From positions 1 through 13,204 of the forward strand of contig CAJOPP010000210.1 in the NCBI GenBank assembly GCA_905236365.1: a stretch of DNA of 13,204 nt, given 5' to 3'. Positions within the stretch are counted from its first letter, which is position 1. Each line of letters begins with the position of its first letter. Made by a program: the position numbers and the translations under genes. Source of the DNA: an uncultured Lachnospiraceae bacterium (GTDB lineage Bacteria > Bacillota > Clostridia > Lachnospirales > Lachnospiraceae). Under the pieces are notes generated by a model. That model ran no database searches, had not been told where the DNA came from, and was given only the letters and a program-made list of their open reading frames with translations. Shown piece after piece: positions 1 to 7,019 of the stretch.

Positions 1-1
1 A

Positions 2-994
2 GAAGTTCCAATAGAAGCAGAAAAGCCTGGAAAAGAAAAAGGATTTTTTAGCCGATTAAAAGCAGGACTTACAAAAACGCGTAACAGCATCAATCAAAGC
101 TTTGACCAGTTGTTCAAAGGATTTTCTTCCATTGATGATGATTTTTATGATGAATTGGAAGAAACATTGATCATGGCAGACCTGGGATTGGATACGACTG
201 AGCGTATCATTGATGAATTAAAAGAAATTGTAAAGAAAAACAACATAAAAGAAGTGGAAGCATGTCGGGAACTGGTCATTAATCTGATTAAAGACCAAAT
301 GCTGGTAGAGGACAGTGCCTATGATTTTGAAAATCAAAAAACGGTAATGCTGATCATAGGCGTGAATGGTGTTGGAAAAACTACTTCAATTGGAAAGTTA
401 GCAGCTCAGTATAAAGGTCGCGGAAAACATGTTATGATGTGTGCAGCAGATACATTCCGTGCGGCTGCAATCGATCAGTTGAAGACATGGGCAAATCGAG
501 CAGGAGTAGAAATCATTGCCCAAAATGAGGGCTCTGATCCGGCTGCCGTTACCTTTGATGCGGTCAAAGCAGCTGCAGCAAGAAATGTGGATATTTTACT
601 TGTGGATACTGCAGGACGATTGCACAACAAGAAAAATCTCATGGATGAGCTTGCAAAAATGAAACGGATTATCGAAAAAGAATACAGTGATGCACATCTG
701 GAGACTTTAATTGTATTAGACGGCTCTACCGGACAAAATGCATTGGAGCAGGCAAGACAGTTCAGTACGGTTACTAACATTGATGGTATTATTTTGACAA
801 AGTTAGATGGTACAGCGAAGGGTGGAATTGCCATTGCAATTCAGTCAGAATTGAGTGTTCCGGTAAAATATATTGGTGTTGGTGAACAGATTGATGATTT
901 ACAGAAATTTGATCCGGAGGCTTATGTGAATGCATTGTTTGCGGATATGGATACAAGGTCAGAGGTTGAAATCTTAATTTCAGATGAAGATTAA
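2..994 (+). CDS. ftsY: Signal recognition particle receptor FtsY (5' truncated by window edge)
   Basis: FtsY is the SRP receptor GTPase that docks ribosome-SRP complexes at the membrane for co-translational insertion. The reading frame is open from base 2, so the true start lies outside the window. The TTG at 110 is internal: the codons before it already read as FtsY sequence (FFSRLKAGLTKTRNSINQSF). The N domain (FxELEETLIMADLG type) is followed by the GTPase G domain. All the GTPase motifs are visible: the P-loop GVNGVGKTT (359-385), DTFRAAA, DTAGR (605-619) and TKLDG (797-811), then the closing GVGEQIDDLQKFD. The visible acidic and basic N-terminal stretch is short, but the full A domain cannot be judged. 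No ffh or ylxM follows it. No rho-independent terminator is seen after the stop. The family assignment is very secure; the upstream partner (often smc) is not visible. Confidence 0.97.
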   Translation, partial: EVPIEAEKPGKEKGFFSRLKAGLTKTRNSINQSFDQLFKGFSSIDDDFYDELEETLIMADLGLDTTERIIDELKEIVKKNNIKEVEACRELVINLIKDQMLVEDSAYDFENQKTVMLIIGVNGVGKTTSIGKLAAQYKGRGKHVMMCAADTFRAAAIDQLKTWANRAGVEIIAQNEGSDPAAVTFDAVKAAAARNVDILLVDTAGRLHNKKNLMDELAKMKRIIEKEYSDAHLETLIVLDGSTGQNALEQARQFSTVTNIDGIILTKLDGTAKGGIAIAIQSELSVPVKYIGVGEQIDDLQKFDPEAYVNALFADMDTRSEVEILISDED

Positions 995-1023
995 ATTTTT
1001 CATAAATATTAAATGGAAATGGT

Positions 1024-1099
1024 GGAACTGTTCAGGTAGCATCTCACATTAATTGAGAGATGCGTACGAAAACGTATATTTTACGATGCAACAGGCATA
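1024..1099 (+). repeat. Dispersed structured repeat, copy A
   Basis: Copy A matches the reverse complement of 11727-11802 without gaps. Over 1026-1099 I count 64 identities in 74 positions, including 17 identical bases at 1026-1042. It folds into two hairpins. Hairpin 1 pairs 1039-1048 with 1054-1063 (9 of 10 pairs, 5-base loop). Hairpin 2 pairs TACG (1065-1068) with CGTA (1073-1076) around an AAAA loop. It lies between ftsY and ilvA, ending 45 bases before the ilvA start. It has no T-box or other known leader signature that I can recognise, and no T-run that would make it a terminator. It could be a mobile palindromic repeat of the REP/BOX kind or a small RNA element. Confidence 0.75.
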
Positions 1100-1144
1100 T
1101 AGAAGACAGATTGTAAGCAAGAGCTAACATGGAGGAAAAAATAA

Positions 1145-2362
1145 ATGTTGACATTAGAAAAATTTGAGGAAGCCTATAATACAGTACAAAAAGTAGTAAA
1201 CCCGACAAAACTGATTTATAGCGATTTTTTTAGCGAGCAGAGTGGAAATAAGGTATATTTCAAGCCTGAAAATCTTCAAGTGACGGGTGCATATAAGATT
1301 CGTGGTGCCTATTACAAAATTTCAACTTTATCCGATGAAGAGAGAAAGAAAGGTCTGATCACTGCTTCTGCCGGAAACCATGCACAGGGAGTAGCCTTTG
1401 CTGCAAAAGCATATGGTGTAAAGGCGACAATTGTTATGCCTACAACGACTCCGTTGATCAAAGTAAATCGTACCAAATCTTATGGTGCGGAAGTTATTCT
1501 TTATGGCGATGTATATGATGAATCCTGTCAATATGCTTTAGAGATGGCAGAGGATAAAGGTCTTACTTTTATTCATCCGTTTGATGATCCGGATGTTGCA
1601 TGTGGACAGGGTTCCATTGCAATGGAGATTATCAAAGAACTTCCAACGGTAGACTATATTCTGGTTCCGATTGGTGGTGGCGGATTGGCAACCGGTGTTT
1701 CCACACTTGCAAAAATGTTAAATCCACATATTAAAGTAATCGGAGTAGAACCTGCCGGTGCAGCCTGCATGAAAGCTTCTTTGAAAGCTGGTAAAGTAGT
1801 TACTCTTCCGGTTGTAGATACAATTGCAGATGGTACAGCCGTAAAGACTCCGGGAAGTAACATTTTTCCGTATATCCAAGAAAACATTGATGATATCATT
1901 ACAGTTGAGGATAGTGAATTAATAGTAGCCTTTTTGGATATGTTGGAAAATCATAAGATGCTGGTAGAAAATTCCGGTTTATTAACTGCGGCTGCTGTTA
2001 AGAAACTTGAAGTGAAAGATAAAAAAGTTGTGAGTATCTTAAGTGGTGGTAATATGGATGTGATTACTTTTGCATCTGTAGTACAGCATGGTTTGATTGC
2101 AAGAAGCCGAATCTTTACTGTATCAATTTTATTGCCGGATAAGCCGGGTGAGCTTATGCATGTCAGCTCTATTATTGCAGAAATGCAAGGCAATATTATC
2201 AAATTAGAGCATAATCAGTTCGTAAATCTGAATCGGAATGCTGCAGTTGAATTGATTATAACAATGGAAGCCTTTGGACCGGAACATAAGGAACAGATCA
2301 TCCATGCATTGTCGGAGAAAGGATATCGTCCGATTGAAAAGAATCCAAAGAGTATCTATTAA
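1145..2362 (+). CDS. ilvA: Threonine ammonia-lyase (threonine dehydratase), medium form with C-terminal ACT domain
   Basis: This PLP enzyme deaminates L-threonine to 2-oxobutanoate, feeding isoleucine synthesis or threonine catabolism. The PLP-binding lysine is K51 in TGAYKIRGA. The SAGNHAQG loop (residues 75-82) binds the substrate carboxylate, and the GGGG loop (177-180) holds the PLP phosphate. Residues from about 325 to the end form a single ACT domain (IFTVSILLPDKPGELM start), likely an amino-acid-sensing regulatory part. At 405 residues it matches the medium single-ACT class rather than the roughly 500-residue IlvA with two ACT-like lobes. The ATG at 1145 is preceded by GGAGG (1131-1135, 9-base gap). 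Repeat copy A occupies its upstream region. Whether it is biosynthetic or catabolic cannot be decided here, as no other ilv genes are adjacent; the symbol ilvA is used in the broad sense. Confidence 0.95.
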   Translation: MLTLEKFEEAYNTVQKVVNPTKLIYSDFFSEQSGNKVYFKPENLQVTGAYKIRGAYYKISTLSDEERKKGLITASAGNHAQGVAFAAKAYGVKATIVMPTTTPLIKVNRTKSYGAEVILYGDVYDESCQYALEMAEDKGLTFIHPFDDPDVACGQGSIAMEIIKELPTVDYILVPIGGGGLATGVSTLAKMLNPHIKVIGVEPAGAACMKASLKAGKVVTLPVVDTIADGTAVKTPGSNIFPYIQENIDDIITVEDSELIVAFLDMLENHKMLVENSGLLTAAAVKKLEVKDKKVVSILSGGNMDVITFASVVQHGLIARSRIFTVSILLPDKPGELMHVSSIIAEMQGNIIKLEHNQFVNLNRNAAVELIITMEAFGPEHKEQIIHALSEKGYRPIEKNPKSIY

Positions 2363-2386
2363 ATAACAAAATCACTTGTCGACTTG

Positions 2387-2404
2387 TTTCAATGTACACT
2401 GAAA
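2387..2404. promoter_or_regulatory. Near-perfect 18-bp palindrome, possible operator
   Basis: TTTCAATGTACACTGAAA reads the same on both strands except for one symmetric mismatch pair. It sits in the 75-base gap between ilvA and the ATPase gene, 34 bases before the latter's ATG. No convincing promoter hexamers surround it. It is AT-rich enough to be chance; the regulator, if any, is unknown. Confidence 0.3.
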
Positions 2405-2437
2405 AATATGCATTGATACAGGAGGGAAATTGTAGGT

Positions 2438-3550
2438 ATGAATAATAGACAGAATAGACATCAGGGCATTGGTGCTGCAGTTGATCTGGGGTCTACGACT
2501 ATTGCAGTTGACCTTATGGATTTAAATGCACGGGAGAAAATCTTATCCTTTTCGTTTCCGAATCCGCAGTTTTGCTATGGGGCAGATATAATTACCAGAA
2601 TTCGGCATTGCATAGAGGATTCGGAGAAACTTGCGACAATGGGAAGAATGGTTCGTGAATCACTTTGGAGGAAGTTGGAAGAACATCTTGGACAGGATTT
2701 TAAAAGGATTGAAAAAATTGTATATAGTGGAAATACCACAATGCTTCATATCCTTAGAGGAATGTCTGTGGATGGACTTGCCGTGGCTCCGTTTCATCCA
2801 GTTAGTATAGAATATGCGGAAATAGAGGAAGTTCAACCAATTTGGCATACTGCGATTTATCCACCGGGTTTTTCTGCCTTTGTAGGAGCAGATATTCTGA
2901 CGGGTGCAGAATATCTTTCTATGGGGAAATATGCATCCTATGATCTCCTGGTAGACTTAGGTACAAATGGGGAATTGCTGCTTCTCAATAAAGACTGTGG
3001 TTATGCAGCATCTGCTGCCTGTGGAACGGTATTCGACCATGCGGTGAGTGGAGCATCTTATGGGAGTGAATGTATCAAAGCAATTGCAGGATGTGTAAAG
3101 CGAAAGCTGATTGATGAGAATGGAACACTGAAAGAACCATTTTTTGAAAAAGGAATTGAAATTGATAAAGGATTTGTGATCAAACAAGACCATATTCGAA
3201 ATTTCCAACTGGCTAAAGGTGCCATTTATGCAGGAATAATCTCTTTGATGAAAAAAGCAGGAATTACAAAAGAAGCAATTGGAAACGTATATATCAGTGG
3301 CGGTCTTGGCTTTTTTATGGATATCAGAGATGCTATTACGGTGAAAATGATACCGAAAGACCTTGCAGAGAAAATCACAGTCGTTGGAAATTCTTCTTTA
3401 TTAGGTGCAAAGGAGTTATTGCTTACTAAGAATGAGGATAAATCATTGATCTTATCTGAATATGAGGCAATCCGAAAGCGGACAGAAAGTTTTGAATTTG
3501 CAAATTTTGAAGATTTTCAAGAGATATTTCTGAGTTCACTTAATTTTTAA
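2438..3550 (+). CDS. RACo-like ASKHA-fold ATPase (DUF4445 / corrinoid activation C-terminal region), no Fe-S domain
   Basis: This resembles the ATPase part of reductive activators of corrinoid proteins (RACo, PF14574-type), which use ATP to drive reduction of a B12 protein. Visible actin/hexokinase-type motifs are phosphate-1 DLGSTT (16-21), GNTTM (99-103), phosphate-2 DLGTNGE (173-179), the helix QLAKGAIYAGI (257-267), SGG (287-289) and GNSSLLGA (318-325). The usual N-terminal 2Fe-2S ferredoxin domain and linker are absent: the protein begins almost at once with the first ATPase motif. There is also no cysteine cluster at the C-terminus. The segment where I expect a GPAFEGA-like motif reads CGTVFDHA instead. 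The start has GGAGGG at 2421-2426 with an 11-base gap. No corrinoid protein or methyltransferase gene is beside it, so the activation role is inference; it may act on another partner or be supplied with electrons in trans. Confidence 0.8.
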   Translation: MNNRQNRHQGIGAAVDLGSTTIAVDLMDLNAREKILSFSFPNPQFCYGADIITRIRHCIEDSEKLATMGRMVRESLWRKLEEHLGQDFKRIEKIVYSGNTTMLHILRGMSVDGLAVAPFHPVSIEYAEIEEVQPIWHTAIYPPGFSAFVGADILTGAEYLSMGKYASYDLLVDLGTNGELLLLNKDCGYAASAACGTVFDHAVSGASYGSECIKAIAGCVKRKLIDENGTLKEPFFEKGIEIDKGFVIKQDHIRNFQLAKGAIYAGIISLMKKAGITKEAIGNVYISGGLGFFMDIRDAITVKMIPKDLAEKITVVGNSSLLGAKELLLTKNEDKSLILSEYEAIRKRTESFEFANFEDFQEIFLSSLNF

Positions 3551-3629
3551 CGGCTCTAATTGATTATGTTAAAAAATATTTGATCCCAATAAGCGGATGT
3601 TTAAAAGAAAAGACAGGAGGAAAGTATTT

Positions 3630-5435
3630 ATGAATATACCAAGACAATTTTATGGTGTGAATTATTTAACTAAAATTGTTAGTAATTTTCAAGATACAGA
3701 TTTATCCGAATGTCCGCAAATCAATTATCATGAAATCAATGATGTAAAAGAACTTCCATTCGAACAAAGAGACAGTTATGCCCTTGGTTTGAATGCAGGA
3801 CTTCTCTCAGAGTTATTTAGGAAATTAGTTTCGAACCGACTTTGTGCTTTGGATGGAATTGCAATTGCAAAAGGAGAGTCTCTCCTTTTTTCAGGATATC
3901 GTCCTCCTTATACAAAAACTATTCCCCATATCACGAATTCTACCTGTAAAACTGTTGTGGCGATTGGGATTCAATTTGCCATTTCCGAGGGTCTGTTGAA
4001 GGAAGAAGATGCCGTACTTAAATTTTTCCCGGAATACGAGTCAAGACTGACCCCGAAATTTGTACGGCAGATTACTGTAAAGCATCTGCTTACCATGACT
4101 TCGGGAACAAAATGTAATGAACTGACTTCTATGGTAGAAAAGAATTGGGTAAAAGCTTTTTTGCTATCAGATTGTCAGTTTGAACCTGGGAGCCGATTTG
4201 TATATAACAGTATGAATACTTATATGCTGGCTGCCATTTTGACTAAAGTAAGTGGAACCAGTGTTATGGAATATCTGCGGATGCGCTTTTTTGTTCCATT
4301 GGGGATTAATCATGTAAAATGGGAACTTTGTCCGGAGGGAATTGAACGAGGTGGATGGGGACTGCATATTTCTCTGGATGGGATGCTCAAAATAGGAATC
4401 TTTTTGGCACAGAACGGACAATTTCATGGTGTACAGTTGATAGAATCTTCCTATATCCGCAAAATGAAGGAGGAGAATGTATTTCAGGATGTGGATGCTC
4501 TTGCAACGGGATACGGGTATCAGCTTTGGCATCTTCCAGAAGGTCTGTTTATGTTAAGTGGAATGTATGGACAGCATATCATTGTTGATGAAAAACATGA
4601 TATGGTCGTAGCGACGAATGCCCATAGCAACAAAATGTTTCCGGATTCCAAATTGGTTAGAACGATTATAAAGTACCTCACAAATGAGGAACTCTATCGT
4701 CCACAGTTCAAAGGAAAAGAACTATTCCTGTATCACAAATTGATGCAGGAATTTGATGCTTTCTGCAATGGTTGGAATTTGCCAAATACTTTTATTCCTT
4801 CTTGTTTTCTTTACAAAATTAAGCAGAACAGGAGAATACAGGCGGAAGTGGAATGGACCATTCGATTATTTGATTCTTTTGACGGAAAGCGATTGCATAT
4901 AGAACAGACTTCTATTAAATTATTTCCGTACATGCTACAGGGAATGTATCAGTGGTCACCGTTTAACGTTACTGATATTGCTGTTAAACGGCATAAAAAT
5001 TCGATAAAAATCTGGTTTTTCAAAGAGCAAAGCAAAAAAGAACGACGGGAGAAAAAACTACAAGAACATCTGATCTTTGAAGCAGGAATCGCAGAATATC
5101 GTTACCAGACAATCCGAAGCGGTCAACTTGAAAAGGCAGTTGCAGTTAAGGCTTCTTCTGCAAAGGATGAAGATGGTCATTTTGTCATTCTGTTGGATAT
5201 TGTATTTTTGGCAGAAGGGTTTAGTCGTATGATTAAATTTTTCTTTTTAGAAGAGAGAATTGCAATTGAATGTCAGGAATCTCCGGATATGAGAGCGATT
5301 GCAGAACAGGTGCTCTGTGGTGATACTGTGATTGCCGGAAATACCATTGATCTTACAGATAAATTGCCGGAAGGAATCCGGGTATTTTTAGAACATAAGG
5401 TGGAACCACGGGTGAATGCTTCTATTAGGGGCTGA
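3630..5435 (+). CDS. Serine hydrolase of the beta-lactamase / PBP4-like (class C) family with long C-terminal extension
   Basis: The N-terminal ~350 residues carry the beta-lactamase-related fold. The nucleophile motif is STCK (S104-K107), followed by a hydrophobic helix. The second catalytic motif is the Tyr of VYNSMNTYML (Y192). GMYGQHIIV (311-319) stands where the family has its third HxG/KTG-like strand. I chose the ATG at 3630 because AGGAGG (3615-3620) lies 9 bases before it. The in-frame ATG at 3597 has no ribosome binding site and would put that Shine-Dalgarno inside the gene. The 601-residue product has no signal peptide or membrane segment, so it should be cytoplasmic, unlike true PBPs and secreted beta-lactamases. 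Residues ~370-601 are not recognised; they look strand-rich, with a basic charged patch (SKKERREKK) near 470. A substrate cannot be assigned; esterase or peptidase activity is equally possible. Confidence 0.85.
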   Translation: MNIPRQFYGVNYLTKIVSNFQDTDLSECPQINYHEINDVKELPFEQRDSYALGLNAGLLSELFRKLVSNRLCALDGIAIAKGESLLFSGYRPPYTKTIPHITNSTCKTVVAIGIQFAISEGLLKEEDAVLKFFPEYESRLTPKFVRQITVKHLLTMTSGTKCNELTSMVEKNWVKAFLLSDCQFEPGSRFVYNSMNTYMLAAILTKVSGTSVMEYLRMRFFVPLGINHVKWELCPEGIERGGWGLHISLDGMLKIGIFLAQNGQFHGVQLIESSYIRKMKEENVFQDVDALATGYGYQLWHLPEGLFMLSGMYGQHIIVDEKHDMVVATNAHSNKMFPDSKLVRTIIKYLTNEELYRPQFKGKELFLYHKLMQEFDAFCNGWNLPNTFIPSCFLYKIKQNRRIQAEVEWTIRLFDSFDGKRLHIEQTSIKLFPYMLQGMYQWSPFNVTDIAVKRHKNSIKIWFFKEQSKKERREKKLQEHLIFEAGIAEYRYQTIRSGQLEKAVAVKASSAKDEDGHFVILLDIVFLAEGFSRMIKFFFLEERIAIECQESPDMRAIAEQVLCGDTVIAGNTIDLTDKLPEGIRVFLEHKVEPRVNASIRG

Positions 5436-5500
5436 CTTCATGAATTTTGTTTGAAAAAATATGTAAAAAATGATTCTGTAAAACCAAGCAATTTTTATTG

Positions 5501-5530
5501 ATGACAGAAAGATAAAAGATGTGCTATAAT
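5501..5530 (+). promoter_or_regulatory. Promoter with extended -10 for the MBL-fold gene
   Basis: The -35 is ATGACA (5501-5506, 5 of 6 to consensus). After an 18-base spacer comes TATAAT (5525-5530), preceded by TGC, giving an extended -10 (TGCTATAAT). Transcription should start near 5537. The transcript would begin within the hairpin at 5533-5559 and then carry repeat copy B before the MBL gene at 5655. Confidence 0.7.
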
Positions 5531-5532
5531 TT

Positions 5533-5559
5533 GTCATGGATTGCGAAGCAATCTATGAT
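5533..5559 (+). other. Long hairpin at the predicted transcript 5' end
   Basis: CATGGATTGC pairs with GCAATCTATG around a GAA loop (5535-5557), with one G-U pair, and extends outward by T-A and G-U. It overlaps the predicted transcription start. A small CCGC/GCGG hairpin (5565-5576) follows directly. A run of T residues does not follow the long hairpin, so it is not a terminator. It may stabilise the mRNA 5' end or be part of the neighbouring repeat element. Confidence 0.55.
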
Positions 5560-5590
5560 CTGCACCGCATCAGCGGCTATTTTGTTGATA

Positions 5591-5620
5591 ACTGCGAGAT
5601 GCGTACGTAAGTGTATATTT
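5591..5620 (+). repeat. Dispersed structured repeat, copy B (partial)
   Basis: These 30 bases match the corresponding part of copy C (reverse complement of 11745-11774) at 28 positions, including 16 identical bases in a row (5591-5606). Only the right arm of hairpin 1 and the whole of hairpin 2 are kept. Hairpin 2 here is TACG (5604-5607), loop TAAG, TGTA (5612-5615), with one G-U pair. It lies in the 5' UTR, 34 bases before the MBL gene. The left half seen in copies A and C is not recognisable. Confidence 0.65.
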
Positions 5621-5654
5621 GATACATCTAATTTTTATATAACAGGAGATAAAA

Positions 5655-6452
5655 ATGCGACTTTGTAGTTTATATAGTGGTAGCAGTGGTAATTGCATCT
5701 ATGTGGGATCGGATCACACCAACATCCTGATTGACACTGGTGTCAGTATGAAGAAAATCGTACAGGCATTAGAAGCAATCGATGTAAAAGCTGAAGAGAT
5801 TGATGCGATCTTAATTACCCATGAACACACAGATCATATCGGAGGTCTTGGTGTGTTTTTAAGGAAATATGGAATTCCGGTTTATGGAACAAGTAAAACA
5901 TTAGAGGCAGTCTGTCAATACAAGAATTTAGGAAAAGTAGATTTTAGTCTGTTTCATGGAATTTGTCCCGAAGAGTCCTTTGCGATTAAGGATTTATATA
6001 TAAAGCCGATCAGCATCTGGCATGATGCGGTTGATCCGGTATGTTACACTTTATCTGATGGAGATAAGAAAGTTTCAGTTGCTACAGACCTGGGAGACTA
6101 TGATGATCATATTGTGCAGTCACTGTCCGGTGCGGATGCCATGCTGATTGAGGCCAATCATGATATTCGTATGTTAGAGGTTGGTCCGTATCCGTATCCG
6201 TTAAAACAGCGTATTTTAGGAAAACGGGGACATTTATCCAATGAGCGGGGAGGACAATTGGTTCGGGCTTTACTCAACGATCATATCAAAGGAATTTATC
6301 TTGGACATTTAAGCAAAGAAAATAATTATCCGGATCTTGCATTTGAAACTGTAAAAAATGAATTATATGGGAATCCGTACAGCAATGATTATCGGGATTT
6401 TAATATGATGGTTGCTGACCGGGAAAAATGTTCTGTATTGATTGAGTGTTAA
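5655..6452 (+). CDS. MBL-fold metallohydrolase, YycJ/WalJ-like
   Basis: A 265-residue metallo-beta-lactamase-fold hydrolase opening with the family-typical LYSGSSGNC near the N-terminus. The metal motif HxHxDH is H56-E-H58-T-D60-H61. Further ligands are likely in SIWHDA and ATDLGDYDD, and a final GHLS histidine is present. YycJ/WalJ proteins are linked to cell-wall or DNA metabolism in Firmicutes and often sit beside walRK. Here no two-component genes are present, so the role is unassigned within the YycJ-like group. The ATG at 5655 has AGGAG at 5644-5648 with a 6-base gap. The gene has its own promoter (5501-5530) and a structured 5' UTR carrying repeat copy B. Confidence 0.88.
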   Translation: MRLCSLYSGSSGNCIYVGSDHTNILIDTGVSMKKIVQALEAIDVKAEEIDAILITHEHTDHIGGLGVFLRKYGIPVYGTSKTLEAVCQYKNLGKVDFSLFHGICPEESFAIKDLYIKPISIWHDAVDPVCYTLSDGDKKVSVATDLGDYDDHIVQSLSGADAMLIEANHDIRMLEVGPYPYPLKQRILGKRGHLSNERGGQLVRALLNDHIKGIYLGHLSKENNYPDLAFETVKNELYGNPYSNDYRDFNMMVADREKCSVLIEC

Positions 6453-6466
6453 TCTGGTAGTATAAT
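6438..6466 (+). promoter_or_regulatory. Promoter for the ACT-domain gene
   Basis: TTGATT (6438-6443, 4 of 6 to the -35 consensus), a 17-base spacer, and TATAAT (6461-6466). The -35 overlaps the end of the MBL gene. The predicted start is near 6473, giving a roughly 60-base leader that contains the palindrome at 6487-6501. Confidence 0.6.
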
Positions 6467-6486
6467 GGAAACGTTATTTTTTGTTT

Positions 6487-6501
6487 TGTAATGTGATTAC
6501 A
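6487..6501. promoter_or_regulatory. Perfect 15-bp inverted repeat, possible operator
   Basis: TGTAAT-GTG-ATTACA is a perfect dyad about 15 bases downstream of the predicted transcription start of the ACT gene, a position suited to a repressor roadblock. It resembles the GlnR/TnrA half-site pattern TGTNA...TNACA, but the spacing is two bases shorter than in those sites, so that assignment is not supported. Confidence 0.4.
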
Positions 6502-6533
6502 TAAATATATGCAATAGAAAAAGGAGAAAAATT

Positions 6534-6806
6534 ATGAAAAAAACAGTCATTTCAGTAGTAGGAAAAGATAAAGTAGGAATTATCTTTCAGATTTGTAAGT
6601 ATCTTGCGGGAAATCAGATTAATATTTTGGACATTGCACAGACCATTGTGGAAGACTGGTTTAACATGATCATGATCGTTAATATTCAGGATTCGAATAA
6701 AGATTTTGCAACGATTGCTTCGGAATTAAAACAAATCGGAGATGAGATTGATGTGAATATTACATTACAGCAGGAAGAAATTTTTGATATGATGCATAGA
6801 CTGTAG
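6534..6806 (+). CDS. ACT-domain protein, UPF0237 family
   Basis: A 90-residue stand-alone ACT domain. The N-terminal strand VISVVGKDKVGIIFQICKYLA leads into the family signature NILDIAQTIVEDWFNMIMIVNI. ACT domains bind amino acids and act as small-molecule sensors; GcvR is a distant tandem-ACT relative. The ligand is unknown. AAGGAG (6521-6526) lies 7 bases before the ATG. It is followed by a PFL-family gene, and UPF0237 and UPF0210 genes are a recurrent adjacent pair in Firmicutes (for example in pneumococcus). This suggests it senses a ligand for, or modulates, the PFL-family protein; that link is inference. Confidence 0.92.
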   Translation: MKKTVISVVGKDKVGIIFQICKYLAGNQINILDIAQTIVEDWFNMIMIVNIQDSNKDFATIASELKQIGDEIDVNITLQQEEIFDMMHRL

Positions 6807-6836
6807 TTATATCAGTTTTGTTGAGAACATATTTTG

Positions 6837-6857
6837 TTTGAGTTGCCGGTACTCAAA
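6837..6857. promoter_or_regulatory. Inverted repeat in the ACT-PFL gap
   Basis: TTTGAGT and ACTCAAA form a perfect 7-bp stem with a 7-base loop (TGCCGGT). No T-run follows, so it is not a standard terminator. It could attenuate the downstream gene or be an operator. The rest of this 213-base gap (6858-7005) shows no gene or clear promoter. Confidence 0.35.
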
Positions 6858-7019
6858 GTTGCTAATGAAAATTATGGAATGGTTTCATCTGACCAGGTTT
6901 ATTTCTGCATGGAGCAGGAACGATGATTTGTGCTTATCGGATTCAATTTTAGGGTAGCTGTTATTTCCCGAATTTGGTTTATGCAGAAAAAATAAAACGA
7001 AAGGATACGATGTGTAATT

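Noticed and set aside
110..112. TTG at 110 as the start of FtsY
   Set aside because: The upstream codons from base 2 are in frame and FtsY-like; the start is outside the window.
1024..1140. T-box or other amino-acid leader for ilvA
   Set aside because: No T-box sequence, specifier-loop layout or terminator/antiterminator is visible; the area is explained by repeat copy A.
3597..3599. ATG at 3597 as start of the serine hydrolase
   Set aside because: No ribosome binding site before it, and it would place a strong AGGAGG inside the coding region; ATG 3630 is better placed.
4167..4532. 121-residue ORF on the - strand inside the serine hydrolase gene
   Set aside because: Shadow of the coding frame on the other strand; no ribosome binding site or recognisable protein.
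6487..6501. GlnR/TnrA site
   Set aside because: Half-sites are similar but the spacing is two bases short of the consensus.
6865..6957. 30-codon ORF in the ACT-PFL gap
   Set aside because: No ribosome binding site, no recognisable sequence and chance length.
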